From contig JADJUF010000008.1 in NCBI GenBank assembly GCA_016717005.1, positions 453,048-517,047 of the forward strand: a DNA stretch of 64,000 bases, in the 5' to 3' direction. Shown here one piece after another: positions 44,601 through 56,910 of the stretch. This stretch comes from Myxococcales bacterium. GTDB taxonomy: Bacteria > Myxococcota_A > Polyangia > Haliangiales > Haliangiaceae. Under the pieces are notes generated by a model. The model did no database searches. It was not told where the DNA came from and saw nothing but the letters and a program-made list of their open reading frames with translations. Every line of letters starts with the position of its first letter. Position 1 is the stretch's first letter. Both the position numbers and the translations under genes were made by a program.

Positions 44601-46640
44601 GGCGTCGACTGCACCGAGGTCGTCGGCCACGGCACCGCGCTGACGCTGTCGGCCTCACCCTCGGCCGGCTCGACCTTCGCCGGCTGGAGCGGCGGTGGCT
44701 GCACCGGCACCGGCTCGTGCGTCGTCACGGTCACCGCCGCCACCACCGTCACCGCGACGTTCACGCTCAACGCCTACACGCTCACCGTCAGCAAGAGCGG
44801 GACCGGCGCCGGCACCGTCACCTCGTCGCCGGCCGGCATCAACTGCGGCACCACCTGCACCCAGTCGATCAGCCACGGCTCGACCGTCACGCTCACCGCG
44901 ACGCCGTCGGCCGGCTCGACGTTCTCGGGCTGGAGCGGCGGCGGCTGCTCGGGCACCGGCACCTGCGCCGTCACGATGACCTCCGCCACGACCGTCACCG
45001 CGTCGTTCACGCTCAACACGTACACGCTCTCGGTCACGATCGGCGCCTCGTCCGGCTCGGGCTCGGTCACCTCGGCGCCCGCTGGCATCAACTGCGGCAC
45101 GTCGTGCTCCGCCACCTACGGCCACGGCACCAGCGTCACGCTCACCGCCTCCCCCGACGCCGGCTCGACGTTCTCGGGCTGGAGCGGCGCCTGCTCGGGG
45201 ACCGGCACCTGCGTCGTCCCGATGACCGGCACCACCGCGGTCACCGCCACCTTCGCGATCGCGACCTACACGCTGACGGTCAGCAAGACCGGCAGCGGCA
45301 CCGGCACCGTCACCTCGGCGCCGACCGGCATCAGCTGCGGCGCCGCCTGCTCGGCCAGCTACAACTACAACACCTCGGTCACGCTCACCGCCTCCCCCGC
45401 CGTCGGCTCGACCTTCACCGGCTGGAGCGGCGCCTGCACCGGCACCGGCACCTGCGCCGTCACGATGACCGCCGCCCGCAGCGTCACCGCCACCTTCACG
45501 CTCAACACCTACACGCTCTCGGTCGCCCTCGGCGGCACCGGCTCGGGCAGCGTGTCCTCGGCCCCCGCTGGCATCTCCTGCGGCACCACCTGCTCCGCCA
45601 GCTACGGCTACGGCACCTCGGTCGTGCTCACCGCCACGCCCTCGGCCGGCTCGACCTTCAGCGGCTGGAGCGGCGCCGGCTGCTCCGGCACCGGCACCTG
45701 CACCGTGGCCATGACCGCCGCCCAGTCCGTCACCGCCAACTTCACGATCAACACCTACACGCTGACCGTCACGACCAACGGCACCGGCACCGGCACGGTC
45801 ACCTCAGCGCCCGCCGGCATCAACTGCGGCGCCGCCTGCTCGGCCACGTACAACTACAACACCTCGGTCGTGCTCACCGCCACGCCGTCGGGCGCCTCGA
45901 CGTTCACCGGCTGGACCGGCGCCTGCACGGGCACCGGCACCTGCACGGTGTCCATGACCGCGGCGCGGAGCGTGACCGCGACGTTCGCGATCACCACGTA
46001 CACGCTCACCGTCACCAAGATCGGCGGCGGCTCGGGCACGGTGTTCGCGTCGCCGCCCGGCATCAACTGCGGCGCCTCGTGCTCGGCCGCCTACGCCTCG
46101 GGCACGAACGTGATCTTGAGCGTGGTGCCCGACGCCTCCTCGGTGTTCGTCGGCTGGAGCGGCGCGTGCACTGGATCCGGACCGTGCACCGTGTCGATGA
46201 CCGCCGCGCGGAGCGTCACCGCGCGCTTCAACCTGATCACGTACACCTTGACGGTCGGCAACTACGCCAACGGGACCGGGTACGTCTCGTCCAACCCCGC
46301 CGGGGTCAGCTGCAGCCCGACCGTGGCCTTCAACTGCACCGCGACCTTCACCGCCGGGACCGCGGTCCAGCTCTTCGCCACGGCCGATCCCAACAACACG
46401 TTCGGCGGCTTCTTCCTGCAGAGCGGCAACTGCACGACCGGCCCGCCCGGCTCGCCGACGGCTGATTGCACGATGGACAGCGACGTCGTCATCGAGGCGC
46501 AGTTCTGTCCCCAGTTCATGCAGTGCGCGATCGCGCGCGTCGCGCCGCGCACAGCGACGAACGTTGGCCCCGCGCTCGTGCCGCGCTGGCTCCGCGGCGC
46601 GCTACAGATGGCGACCCGCGCGCAGACGCCGCGCGACTGA
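41646..46640 (+). CDS. Giant repeat lipoprotein: ~18-19 InlB-B-like Cys-paired repeats
   Basis: About 1664 residues. The lipobox SLFAGC gives an outer-membrane-anchored protein; an Asp-rich linker (DDGGGPDADDIDAPP) follows. Then come 18 clear ~80-residue tandem repeats and a divergent nineteenth. Each has YTLTVTKAGTGAGTVTS, PAGINCGADC, a VTLTATPSAGSTFTGWSG block, and a C-T-G-T-G-x-C pair followed by TTVTATFTLNT. The GWSG core matches the divergent InlB B-repeat/Listeria-Bacteroides repeat fold; the four cysteines per unit (CxxxC and CTGTGTC) suggest two disulfides. No enzyme domain is present; likely a surface stalk or adhesin. Frame and codons are intact across 5 kb. Confidence 0.9.
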   Translation: MQPTLRRLARIAVVTLLGLSLFAGCAVDATFTPIVDAAQDDGGGPDADDIDAPPGTAVLTIVRDGTSTGSVTSNPGGISCGADCSEAFALDTMVTLTATADTGAEFMGWAGGGCTGTDPTCTVTVTAATTVTATFDIAEYPVTIDLGGSGTGTVAGASAGINCPGTCTAMVPHGTQLSLTASTGANSLFVGWTVAGGGSACSGTGSCTTTITGPATVTATFALNQSLEVTKAGSGSGTVTSNPTGINCGADCSETYAPATSVTLTATPAADSTFAGWSGGGCSGTGTCVVVVNGATLVTATFTLRQYTLTVNKAGLGAGTVTSAPTGINCGATCASQYDAGTLVTLTASPTAGSLFAGWSGGGCTGTSTCAVTMAAATTVTATFTPILHTLTVTRTGAGSGTVSSVPAGINCGADCVEDYAQGTMVMLTAAPSAGSTFMGWSGAGCSGTGGCVVTMTAATTVTATFTAMTVTLTVAKSGTGTGTVTSAPAGVTCGADCSEAYTVGTGVTLTATADVGTTFAGWSGGGCAGTGTCMVTMSMAQTVTATFTLNTYPVTVTKAGTGAGTVTSSPAGINCGADCGQDFGHNTMVTLTAAPAAGSTFTGWSGGGCSGTGTCALTVTAATAVTATFTIDTVTLTVTRTGTGAGTVTSSPAGINCGADCTETVNYGTVLTLTATPSAGSIFGGWSGGGCSGTGSCVVTVTAATTVTATFTLAPYALSVAKAGTGAGTVTSAPAGINCGSDCTEPYTNGTVVTLTAAATAGSTFTGWSGGGCSGTGTCAVTITAAITVTATFTLNTYTLAVTKAGTGAGTVTSSPAGIACGADCTEVIGHGTMVTLTATPVAGSTFTSWSGGGCTGTGTCTVTVTAATTVTATFTLNTYTLAVTKAGTGAGTVTSSPAGISCGATCSTTFGHGTSVVLTAAPSAGSTFTGWSGACTGTGTCSVAMTAAASVTATFTLNTYTLTVAKSGTGAGTVTSAPAGINCGVDCTEVVGHGTALTLSASPSAGSTFAGWSGGGCTGTGSCVVTVTAATTVTATFTLNAYTLTVSKSGTGAGTVTSSPAGINCGTTCTQSISHGSTVTLTATPSAGSTFSGWSGGGCSGTGTCAVTMTSATTVTASFTLNTYTLSVTIGASSGSGSVTSAPAGINCGTSCSATYGHGTSVTLTASPDAGSTFSGWSGACSGTGTCVVPMTGTTAVTATFAIATYTLTVSKTGSGTGTVTSAPTGISCGAACSASYNYNTSVTLTASPAVGSTFTGWSGACTGTGTCAVTMTAARSVTATFTLNTYTLSVALGGTGSGSVSSAPAGISCGTTCSASYGYGTSVVLTATPSAGSTFSGWSGAGCSGTGTCTVAMTAAQSVTANFTINTYTLTVTTNGTGTGTVTSAPAGINCGAACSATYNYNTSVVLTATPSGASTFTGWTGACTGTGTCTVSMTAARSVTATFAITTYTLTVTKIGGGSGTVFASPPGINCGASCSAAYASGTNVILSVVPDASSVFVGWSGACTGSGPCTVSMTAARSVTARFNLITYTLTVGNYANGTGYVSSNPAGVSCSPTVAFNCTATFTAGTAVQLFATADPNNTFGGFFLQSGNCTTGPPGSPTADCTMDSDVVIEAQFCPQFMQCAIARVAPRTATNVGPALVPRWLRGALQMATRAQTPRD

Positions 46641-46881
46641 CTCGCGCCGGCTGGAGGTCCGCCGCGAGGGGCTCGGAGTCGCGAACCAAGGCACCGCGGC
46701 GTCCCGCGCGCCGGCGGCGACCACACCGACCGGCGCCGTCCACGCGACGGTGAGGGGCACGCGGCGGCCCGCGCGCCGGCGGGCGACCTCGGCGGCCAGC
46801 GCTGGCCAGCAGGCACACAAAGGCCCCACCGCGCCAGCACCCGACGGATCCGCCTGAGCGGCGGACCTCAGCGCTGAGGAT
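46641..46881. other. Convergent intergenic region
   Basis: Between the giant repeat lipoprotein and the leftward TPR-type gene. No coding sequence, terminator with a T-run, or repeat array is visible. Confidence 0.4.
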
Positions 46882-47917
46882 TCAGAACCCGACGCGGACC
46901 GTGACGCCGGTGAAGCCGGCGCCGAGCCGCGGCGCGACCGCGACCCGGTCGGCCTTGGTCGGCGCGCCGGTGAACCACAGCACCGCGGCGCCGACGATCG
47001 CCGCGCCGCCGACGCCGTAGGCGATGTTGGCGAAGAGCGCGCGCTGCGACCCGCGGTCGACGAGGTCCTGCGCTTCGGCGGCATCGGCGCAGGGCATGTT
47101 GGGATCCGGGCACAGCGCGAAGGCGTCGTCCTCGAGGCCCTTGGCCGACAGCCCGAGGCCGACGCCGGCGCCGATCGCCGCGACGCCGACGCCAGCGAGG
47201 CCCAGCGCGATCTTGCGCTTGCCGGTGAACATCGACGGTGCCCCGCCACCCTCGATCGGCTGCGGATCGGGGTCGGGTGGCTTGATGCCGCCGCCGCCGC
47301 CGCCGCCGTCACCGCTGGGCGGCGGGACGACCAGCGTCTTGATCGCCTTGAACCGCGGCACCTCGACCGAGGCCTTGTCGCCGGTGGCGGCGACCTCGAG
47401 GTGGTCTGCCAGGTCTCGTGCCCGGGCGCGGTGCCGGCGATCGTGTAGGCGCCGCCGTCGACCGGGACCGAGCGGTTCCACAGCACCTGGTCCAGCGCGA
47501 CCCGTTGCGCGTGACCACCAGGCCGTCGACGCGCACGTCGTCGGGCACTGACACCGTCAGGTACGACAGCGTCGGCTCGAGCGCGTTGACGCGATCCTGC
47601 GCCAGCTTCCGCTTCTTCGGATCCTTCACGCGCGTCAGCGAGTCCTTGTACGCCGACCACGCCGAGACCATCAGCCCCTGCTTCTCGCGGCACTGGCCCA
47701 GGCGGATGAGCGTGCCCGCGCGCGGCTCGATGCGGTTCGAGGCCTCGAACGCGTTGCAGGCCTCGGGCACCTTGCCCTCGGTCTCGAGCTGGACCGCCTC
47801 GTTGAACAGGACCTCGGCGTCGGCGTTCTGCGCCAGCGCCGTGCCCGTCAAGCCGATGACGATGGCGCTAGTCGCCGCGATCGACCGAACTGCCCGAGCC
47901 CGGAGTGGAGTGACCAT
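46882..47917 (-). CDS. TPR/PEGA-type secreted protein, broken by two indels
   Basis: The N-terminal frame has a signal peptide (IGLTGTALAQNADAE) and a tetratricopeptide-like region (EVLFNEAVQLETEGKVPEAC, RLGQCREKQGLMVSAW), ending in VRVDGLVVTRNG. The sequence then continues in a second frame (RVALDQVLWNRSVPVDGGAY) and a third (LEVAATGDKASVEVPRFKA), with a Pro/Gly linker, a membrane helix (IALGLAGVGVAAIGAGVGLG) and a final ANIAYGVGGAAIVGAAVLWF segment. Both breaks (about 47515 and 47405) are explained by loss of one base in GGGG and CCC runs, so the gene is probably intact in the organism (~340 residues). This layout is common next to kinases in myxobacteria. Its start overlaps the kinase gene by 50 nt. 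Confidence 0.75.
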
Positions 47918-49265
47918 TGGTGTTCCCTCGTGGTGTGCGACGCTTGCGCGCGTCGATCGCAGCGTCGACCGGCGGTGGCGCCGCGTCGATCGGCGGTTCC
48001 TCGACCGCCGCGTCGATGGGGGCCGCGTCGAGCTCGACCCCGGCGTCGACGGTCACCGGCGGGGGCGTCGTCGACGCCGCCTCGGATGGCGACGGGTTGC
48101 CACCGCCGCCCGCCAGCAGGATCGCGGCGATCGCGCCGCCGGCCACGACCACGCCCAGGCCGGCGAACAGGAGCCCGCGCGACTTCTTGGGCTCGGCGTA
48201 GCCGCCGGTCATGCCGGGGCCGGTCATGCCGGGGCCCATCCCGGCGCCGGTCGAGCCCGCGGCCGACGACAGCGTCGTCGGCGCGCTCGCGAGCCCCCCG
48301 CCGGTGTTGCGCGCCAGGACGCCGCCGGTCTGGCGCGGCACCGGGGTCAACAGCGGCGGCGGCGGCGTGTGCATGCCCATGCCCGCCACGGTCTGCGCGC
48401 CCGAGTGCGAGATCGCTGGCATCGAGCCCTGGCCGAGCAGGCGCGCCAGATCGGCGGCCGACTGCACGCGATCCTCGGGCTTCTTCTGCAAGAGCGAGAG
48501 GATCAGGTTCTCGGCCGCGGCGCTGACGACGACGCCGGTCTCCGACGGCGGCACCGGCGCCATGTACAGGTGCATGCCCAGCACCTCGCCGATGCCCTCG
48601 GACGAGAACGGCGGGCGACCGACCAGCATCTCGTAGAGGATGCAGCCGACCGAGTACAGATCCGACCGGTGGTCGATGTCGCCGGTGCCGCGGCACTGCT
48701 CCGGGCCGTGTCGTCGGCGTGCCCAGCACCGCGCCGGTCCGGGTCTTCGACGAGCCGCCGACCCGCTGGGCCTCGGCCACCTTGGCGATGCCGAAGTCGA
48801 GGATCTTCGGGCGCAGGCCGCCGACCATGTCGGGGTCGCGCACCAGGAAGATGTTGTCGGGCTTGGAGATCGCGGTGGACGATGCCCAGCGCGTGCGCCG
48901 CCGACAGCGCGCTGGCGATGCCGCGGGTGTAGACCAGCGCCTCGTGCTCGGTCAGGCGCCCACGCGCCACGAGCACCTTCGACAGCGGCTCGCCGTCGAG
49001 CAGCTCCATGACGATGAACGCCATGCCCGACGGCAGGTACCCGAAGTCGAAGATCTCGACGATGCCCGGGTGTCGAATCGACGTCGCCGAGCGCGCCTCG
49101 TTGAAGAACCGGTCGACGATCTCGCGGTTGTTCGACAGCTCGCAGCAGCACCTTGACCGCCGCCGCCTTGCCGAGCAACGGGTGCTCGGCGCGGTAGACC
49201 GCCCCCATACCGCCCTCCGCGAGCTTGGCGGTGACGCGGTAGCTACCGACGGTTTCTCCGATCAC
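47868..49265 (-). CDS. Serine/threonine protein kinase, broken by three indels
   Basis: Across three frames the pieces give a complete kinase: GSYRVTAKLAEGGMGAVYRAEH and AAVKVLL, then (after ~49140) ELSNNREIVDRFFNEA to GIASALSAAHALGIVHRDL, then (after ~48880) KPDNIFL-like and KILDFGIAKVAEAQ, then (after ~48710) the original frame from PEQCRGTGDIDHRSDLYSVG. The shifts are small indels (about CG lost; one extra C in CTCC; a garbled YMAPEQ codon group) and restore the original frame overall. C-terminal: Pro-rich region, membrane helix GLLFAGLGVVVAGGAIAAIL, then an Asp/Ala/Pro extracellular tail. The GTG at 49265 is the start. Sequence error is more likely than decay. Confidence 0.8.
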   Translation of the reverse strand: MIGETVGSYRVTAKLAEGGMGAVYRAEHPLLGKAAAVKVLLRAVEQPRDRRPVLQRGALGDVDSTPGHRRDLRLRVPAVGHGVHRHGAARRRAAVEGARGAWAPDRARGAGLHPRHRQRAVGGARAGHRPPRSPSPTTSSWCATPTWSAACARRSSTSASPRWPRPSGSAARRRPGPARCWARRRHGPEQCRGTGDIDHRSDLYSVGCILYEMLVGRPPFSSEGIGEVLGMHLYMAPVPPSETGVVVSAAAENLILSLLQKKPEDRVQSAADLARLLGQGSMPAISHSGAQTVAGMGMHTPPPPLLTPVPRQTGGVLARNTGGGLASAPTTLSSAAGSTGAGMGPGMTGPGMTGGYAEPKKSRGLLFAGLGVVVAGGAIAAILLAGGGGNPSPSEAASTTPPPVTVDAGVELDAAPIDAAVEEPPIDAAPPPVDAAIDARKRRTPRGNTNGHSTPGSGSSVDRGD

Positions 49266-49298
49266 GGTCTGCCGATCTTGCCAGGGCCGCCCCCCGAC

Positions 49299-49314
49299 TG
49301 CAACTGGCGCCCCA
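49299..49314 (-). promoter_or_regulatory. Candidate sigma-54 promoter for the kinase gene
   Basis: On the minus strand, TGGGGC (49314-49309), five bases, then TTGCA (49303-49299) fits the -24/-12 pattern with its invariant GG and GC. It is 34 nt upstream of the kinase GTG. Sigma-54 promoters are frequent in myxobacteria, but the match is partial. Confidence 0.35.
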
Positions 49315-49348
49315 GCCCGTCGCCGCGACCGCCCGACCGCCAACTACG

Positions 49349-49423
49349 TGATCCCTGCAGGGCTCGAACCTGCGGCCTGCGGTTTAGGAAACCGCCGCTC
49401 TGATCCACCTGAGCTAAGGGACC
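49349..49423 (-). tRNA. tRNA-Arg (anticodon CCT)
   Basis: 75 nt, reading GGTCCCT acceptor paired with AGGGATC, D-arm GCTCAGGTGGATCAGAGC, anticodon stem GCGGT/ACCGC with loop TTCCTAA (anticodon CCT, reading AGG), and T-arm GCAGG-TTCGAGC-CCTGC. CCA is not encoded. It lies between the kinase gene and the di-haem peroxidase. Confidence 0.93.
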
Positions 49424-49469
49424 GTGCCCGCCACGATACGCGACCGTGGCGGCGACGCAACCGCGTCGG

Positions 49470-50525
49470 TCAGGGCAGCTTGGGCTCGGTGAGGCCGCCG
49501 GGGCACGCCAGGCCGTTGCCGAGGAAGTCGACGAGGTCGGTGACCTCGGCCGGGGTCAGGCCCTTGTCGTTGAACAGCGGCGACAGGTTCGGGTTCGGGG
49601 TCGCGGCCGACGCCATGTACTTGACGGCGTCCTCGAGCGACGCCACCGGAGCCGTCGTGGAAGTACGGCGCGCTGGCGCCGATGCCGCGCAGCGACGGCA
49701 CCTTGAACGACCGAAGTCGGTGTCCTTGCCGGTGACCTTCTTGCGGCCGACGTCGACCGCGGCGAGGTCCTTGCCGGCGAAGCCGATGCCGGCGTTCCAG
49801 AACACGCCGCCCTTGGTCATCATCGCGGCCGAGAAGTGCGGCGGCGTGTGGCACGCGGTACAGGCCCTTGCTCATGAACACGTCGAGCCCGCGCTGCTGG
49901 CCCTCGGTGAGCGCGGCCTTGTCGCCGCCGGCGAACTTGTCGTACGGCGTCGCGGTGCCAGGATCGTGCGCTCGTACGCCGACAGCGCCTCGGTCACCTG
50001 CGCGGCCGTGGCCGGCCCGGGGCCGAACGCGTCCTTCCACATCGCGGCGTAGCCGGGGATCTTGGCCAGCTCGGCGGCCTTGGCCTCGAGCTTGTCCTCG
50101 CCGACGCCCATGTTGCCGCCGGCCCACGCGCCCTTGGCCTGGGCCTCGAGGGTCTCGGCCCGACCGTCCCAGTAGAACGCGCCGTCGTAGTAGCCGACGT
50201 TCCACAGGGTCGGCGAGTGCCGGGTCAGCGGCTTGTCGCCGGCGCCGAGCGCCAGCGGCAGCGCGCCGCCGGTGCCGTTCTCGTTCATGTGACACGAGTA
50301 GCAGGCGCGCGACCCGTCGACCGACAGGCGCTTGTCGAAGAACAGCGCGTTGCCGAGCGTGACCTTGGCGGCGTTCTGCGGATCGGTCGAGGCGGCCAGC
50401 GGCGGCATCGCCACGAGCGTGCCCTGCGACGGGCGCGCGGACGGCGGCGGCGGCGGCGGCGGCTTGGGCGCGGGCGCCGAACCGGTACCGGCGCCCGATC
50501 GAGTCCAAGCAGGACGGGTGCGCAT
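49470..50525 (-). CDS. Di-haem cytochrome c peroxidase (MauG/CcpA family), broken by indels
   Basis: The N-terminal frame gives a Pro-rich leader, VTLGNALFFDKRLSVDGS, and the first haem site CYSCH within ACYSCHMNENGTGG, then GYYDGAFYWDGRAETLEAQA. The frame shifts near 49963 to PYDKFAGGDKAALTEGQQRG, then near 49858 to TACHTPPHFSAAMM, then near 49710 to SFKVPSLRGIGASAPYFHDG, then near 49652 back to ASLEDAVKYMA and the C-terminus LPNLS/DFLGNGL-like end. Restoring two bases before TACH recreates the second haem site CTACH. It would reduce peroxide in the periplasm with c-type electron donors. No clear signal peptide is visible at this start, perhaps because of another error. Confidence 0.8.
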
Positions 50526-50560
50526 GGCCGGAGGCTACTACCGAACCCGCGCCGGCGACA

Positions 50561-50957
50561 TCACGGCGTCGCGGCATCTGGCCGGGCGTTGTCGAGGCAC
50601 GCGATCAGCGGGTCGCACTCCTGCTCCTCGCGCAGGCACCTCGTAGACCCGGACCTGGCGCGACGACAGCGACTGGGCCTGGCACGACTCGACGAACTTC
50701 TTGGTGTGGACCGGCGCCGTCGACTCGATCTCGAGCTTGGCCAGCTCCTCGGGCGACATCGTCGCCCGCGCGTCGGCGATCGCGCAGTCGGTCATGCGCG
50801 GCCCCAGCGCCTCGCACGCCGCGTCGCGCCGGCGCTCGAGCTCGGTGCGTCGATCGGGCGGCGGGGCGGGCTCGTCGGGAGACGACGGCGCGGGGTGCGA
50901 GCCGCCGCAGGCGGCGACGGCCAGCGCGATGACGATGACGCTCGAGACGCGGATCAT
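50561..50957 (-). CDS. Small Cys-rich lipoprotein, one indel near the C-terminus
   Basis: About 130 residues. Signal peptide with lipobox AVAAC, a Pro/Ser linker, and a helical domain (RTELERRRDAACEALGPRMTDC, EELAKLEIESTAPVHTKKFV, SCQAQSLSSRQVRVYE). After about 50645 the frame changes, and CLREEQECDPLIACLDNARP then ends at a TGA at 50561; the alternate frame without correction runs to 50538 with non-coding composition. The regular Cys spacing suggests disulfides. Family not recognised. Its ATG overlaps the stop of the preceding lipoprotein gene (TGATG), so the two are coupled. Confidence 0.6.
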
Positions 50958-51328
50958 CAGCGGAAGCGCTCGCCCTCGCTGCCCTCGTCGTCGAGCGGCG
51001 CCAGGCACGAGCTCTCGAGCTGGGTCACCGCGGTGGCCTTGGTCACGCACGCGACCACGCGATCCGCCGAGGTCTTGCACTCGGCCAGGACCATCGCGAC
51101 GTTGTCGGCGACCTCGGCCTCGGTCATCTTGGTGCGCTCGGCCGCGGCCTGGTACAGCTCGGTGACGTGGGCGGCGATGCCGTCGCAGGCCGCTGGGTCG
51201 CCACCGGTGCCGGTGGGCGTGCCGGTGCCGGTGCCGGTCCCCGGGCCGGGCTTGGTCGCCGAGCCGCCCTTGCACCCGCACGCGACCACCCCCAGCGACA
51301 GCGCGAGCGCGACGGCGACCAGCTTCAC
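50957..51328 (-). CDS. Small Cys-rich lipoprotein
   Basis: 123 residues with a GTG start. Lipobox LGVVAC, then a Gly/Thr-Pro linker (GPGTGTGTGTPTGTGG) and a ~75-residue helical domain with four Cys (AACDGIAAHVTELYQ, VLAECKTSADRVVACV, ESSCLAPLDD). It shares Cys-spacing style with the downstream lipoprotein, to which it is translationally coupled; the pair may form a complex or be paralogues. Function unknown. The linker is encoded by GGCACCGGCACC-type iterations, another simple-sequence expansion. Confidence 0.65.
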   Translation of the reverse strand: MKLVAVALALSLGVVACGCKGGSATKPGPGTGTGTGTPTGTGGDPAACDGIAAHVTELYQAAAERTKMTEAEVADNVAMVLAECKTSADRVVACVTKATAVTQLESSCLAPLDDEGSEGERFR

Positions 51329-51366
51329 GGCTGGAATCTACCGCTCGCGCCTGGCCGCCGCCACGA

Positions 51367-52113
51367 TCACGCCGGGTCGAATCCCGCGATCACGAACGGC
51401 GGCGTCGCGACCCGCGCCCGGTGGCTCCAGTCGATCTGCAGCGGCGTGACGCTCGCCAGGCCGTCGGCGATCGCGTTGCAGTCCGAGCCCGGCACGTCCT
51501 CGTGCCCGAGCGAGCCGCCGCCGATCCAGTAGTACGGGCGCCCGTACGGATCCTCGCGCTCGGTCACGTCGTTCTGGTAGCGGCGCTTGCCGAGCGTGGT
51601 CCACGCGTAGCGGCGCTCGCCAGCGCCCGGGATGTTGACATTGACGACCTCGCCCGGCGCCAGGTCGACCAGCGCCGCCGCGACCAGCCCGGCCGCGAAC
51701 TCGAGCGCGGTCGCCAGCGTCGACGCCCGCGGCGCCATCGACAGCGCCACCCCGCGATGACCGCGCAGCGCGCCCTCGACCGCCCCGGCGACGGTCCGGA
51801 GTAGTAGACGTCGCTGCCGAGGTTGTAGCCGTCGTTGGGGCCCGAGACGACGATGTCCGGCGGCCGCGGCGCCAGGCGCAGGAGCCCGACGTAGACGCAG
51901 TCGGCCGGGGTGCCCGACAGCGACCAGCGCCCGGGCATGAGCTCGCGCGCGCGCACCGGCTTGTGCAGCGTGATCGCGTGCGACGCCGCCGAGCGCGGCC
52001 GCTCGGGGAGCCACGACCAGCACGTCGGCGAAGGCCGCGAGGCGATCGGCCAGGCCGGTCAACATCGGGGCGTGGATTCCGTCGTCGTTGGTGAGCAGGA
52101 TCAGCGGCCGCAC
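51367..52113 (-). CDS. surE: 5'/3'-nucleotidase SurE, broken by two indels
   Basis: SurE dephosphorylates nucleoside monophosphates. LILLTNDDGIHAPML carries the metal-binding NDDG motif. After an extra C in a CCCC run (about 52005) the frame becomes ARELMPGRWSLSGTPADCVY and DIVVSGPNDGYNLGSDVYYSG with the SGPN motif. Loss of one C near 51797 returns to the first frame (TVAGAVEGALRGHRGVALSM and onward to VVNVNIPGAGERRYAWT). Reassembled, the protein is about 248 residues, the family norm, starting at the GTG at 52113. The tRNA-Pro terminator lies only 40 nt upstream. Confidence 0.85.
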   Translation of the reverse strand: MRPLILLTNDDGIHAPMLTGLADRLAAFADVLVVAPRAAALGGVARDHAAQAGARARAHARALVAVGHPGRLRLRRAPAPGAAAAGHRRLGPQRRLQPRQRRLLLRTVAGAVEGALRGHRGVALSMAPRASTLATALEFAAGLVAAALVDLAPGEVVNVNIPGAGERRYAWTTLGKRRYQNDVTEREDPYGRPYYWIGGGSLGHEDVPGSDCNAIADGLASVTPLQIDWSHRARVATPPFVIAGFDPA

Positions 52114-52153
52114 GTTCGGCTCCTGGCGCCACGCCGGGCGAGCCGCGGCGCCG

Positions 52154-52188
52154 AAAAAGACTGCGGGACGGTCTCTCGACCGTCCCGC
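52154..52188 (-). terminator. Rho-independent terminator after tRNA-Pro
   Basis: A perfect 10-bp stem (52163-52172 with 52179-52188) with a 6-nt loop is followed on the minus strand by AGTC and five T (52158-52154). It lies 6 nt beyond the tRNA 3' end. Confidence 0.85.
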
Positions 52189-52193
52189 CCTCG

Positions 52194-52266
52194 TCGGGGC
52201 GACAGGATTTGAACCTGCGACCCCCAGACCCCAGTCTGGTGCGCTACCAGGCTGCGCTACGCCCCG
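52194..52266 (-). tRNA. tRNA-Pro (probably GGG) with a 6-nt anticodon loop in this sequence
   Basis: 73 nt: acceptor CGGGGCG/CGCCCCG, D-arm GCGCAGCCTGGTAGCGC, anticodon stem CCAGA/TCTGG, T-arm GCAGG-TTCAAAT-CCTGT. The loop reads CTGGGG, only six bases; the usual bacterial tRNA-Pro(GGG) loop is CTGGGGG. One G is therefore missing from a homopolymer, in line with the many indels in this part of the window. A TGG anticodon with a missing T is the less likely alternative. CCA is not encoded. Confidence 0.88.
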
Positions 52267-52333
52267 ATTCGGGAGGCCTACGTACTGCACTCCCGCGAGC
52301 GAGGCAAGCCCCGGCGACCGCGAAGTCGCCGAC

Positions 52334-52636
52334 CTATTGCTGGGTCGGGGTGCGGTTGCCGCCGTTCAACACATCCTTCAACACCTGCGAAGGCTTGAAG
52401 GTCAGCACGCGGCGCGCGGAGATCGTGATCTCCTCGCCGGTCTGCGGGTTGCGCCCGATGCGCGCCTTCTTCTCGCGCACGATGAAGTTGCCGAAGCCCG
52501 AGATCTTGATCTTCTCGCCGTCCTTGAGCGTGTCCTTGATCTGCTTGAACACGCTCTCGACGATCTCGGCGGCCTCCTTCTTGGAGAACCCCCCGACCTT
52601 CTCGTAGACGGCCTCGATGATGTCGGCCTTGGTCAT
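52334..52636 (-). CDS. ihfA: Integration host factor alpha subunit
   Basis: 100 residues, HU/IHF fold: MTKADIIEAVYEKVGGFSKK, KIKISGFGNFIVREKKARIG, then RNPQTGEEITISARRVLTFK with the DNA-intercalating proline in the RNPQTG arm. It bends DNA as a heterodimer with IHF-beta. Its position just after pheT is the conserved proteobacterial arrangement and supports the alpha-subunit name. It is intact, unlike pheT upstream. No alternative start is likely. Confidence 0.93.
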   Translation of the reverse strand: MTKADIIEAVYEKVGGFSKKEAAEIVESVFKQIKDTLKDGEKIKISGFGNFIVREKKARIGRNPQTGEEITISARRVLTFKPSQVLKDVLNGGNRTPTQQ

Positions 52637-52690
52637 GCGCGCCCAGGTCAGACATTATCACGACTTGGCGGGACGTAGGATCAGGGATCG

Positions 52691-55134
<2,444 letters not shown>

Positions 55135-55159
55135 GAGAAACCTCGGGATCGAAGACAGA

Positions 55160-56450
<1,291 letters not shown>

Positions 56451-56477
56451 GGGTCCTCCGGCCGGGCCGGGCCCGGC

Positions 56478-56511
56478 GCCGAAAACACGTCGAGGCCGCA
56501 TAGGCGGCCTC
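56478..56511 (-). terminator. Attenuator-like hairpin between rplT and pheS
   Basis: GAGGCCGC (56492-56499) pairs with GCGGCCTC (56504-56511), loop ATAG; on the operon strand it is followed by GACGTG and four T. The weak, displaced T-run suggests partial termination or attenuation rather than a full stop. No phenylalanine-rich leader peptide is visible, unlike the E. coli pheST leader. Confidence 0.45.
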
Positions 56512-56544
56512 GGAAGTACGCGCGCTTGGTGCGCGACCGGCCGG

Positions 56545-56889
<345 letters not shown>

Positions 56890-56910
56890 GACGTACCTCT
56901 ATCCTGAGTT

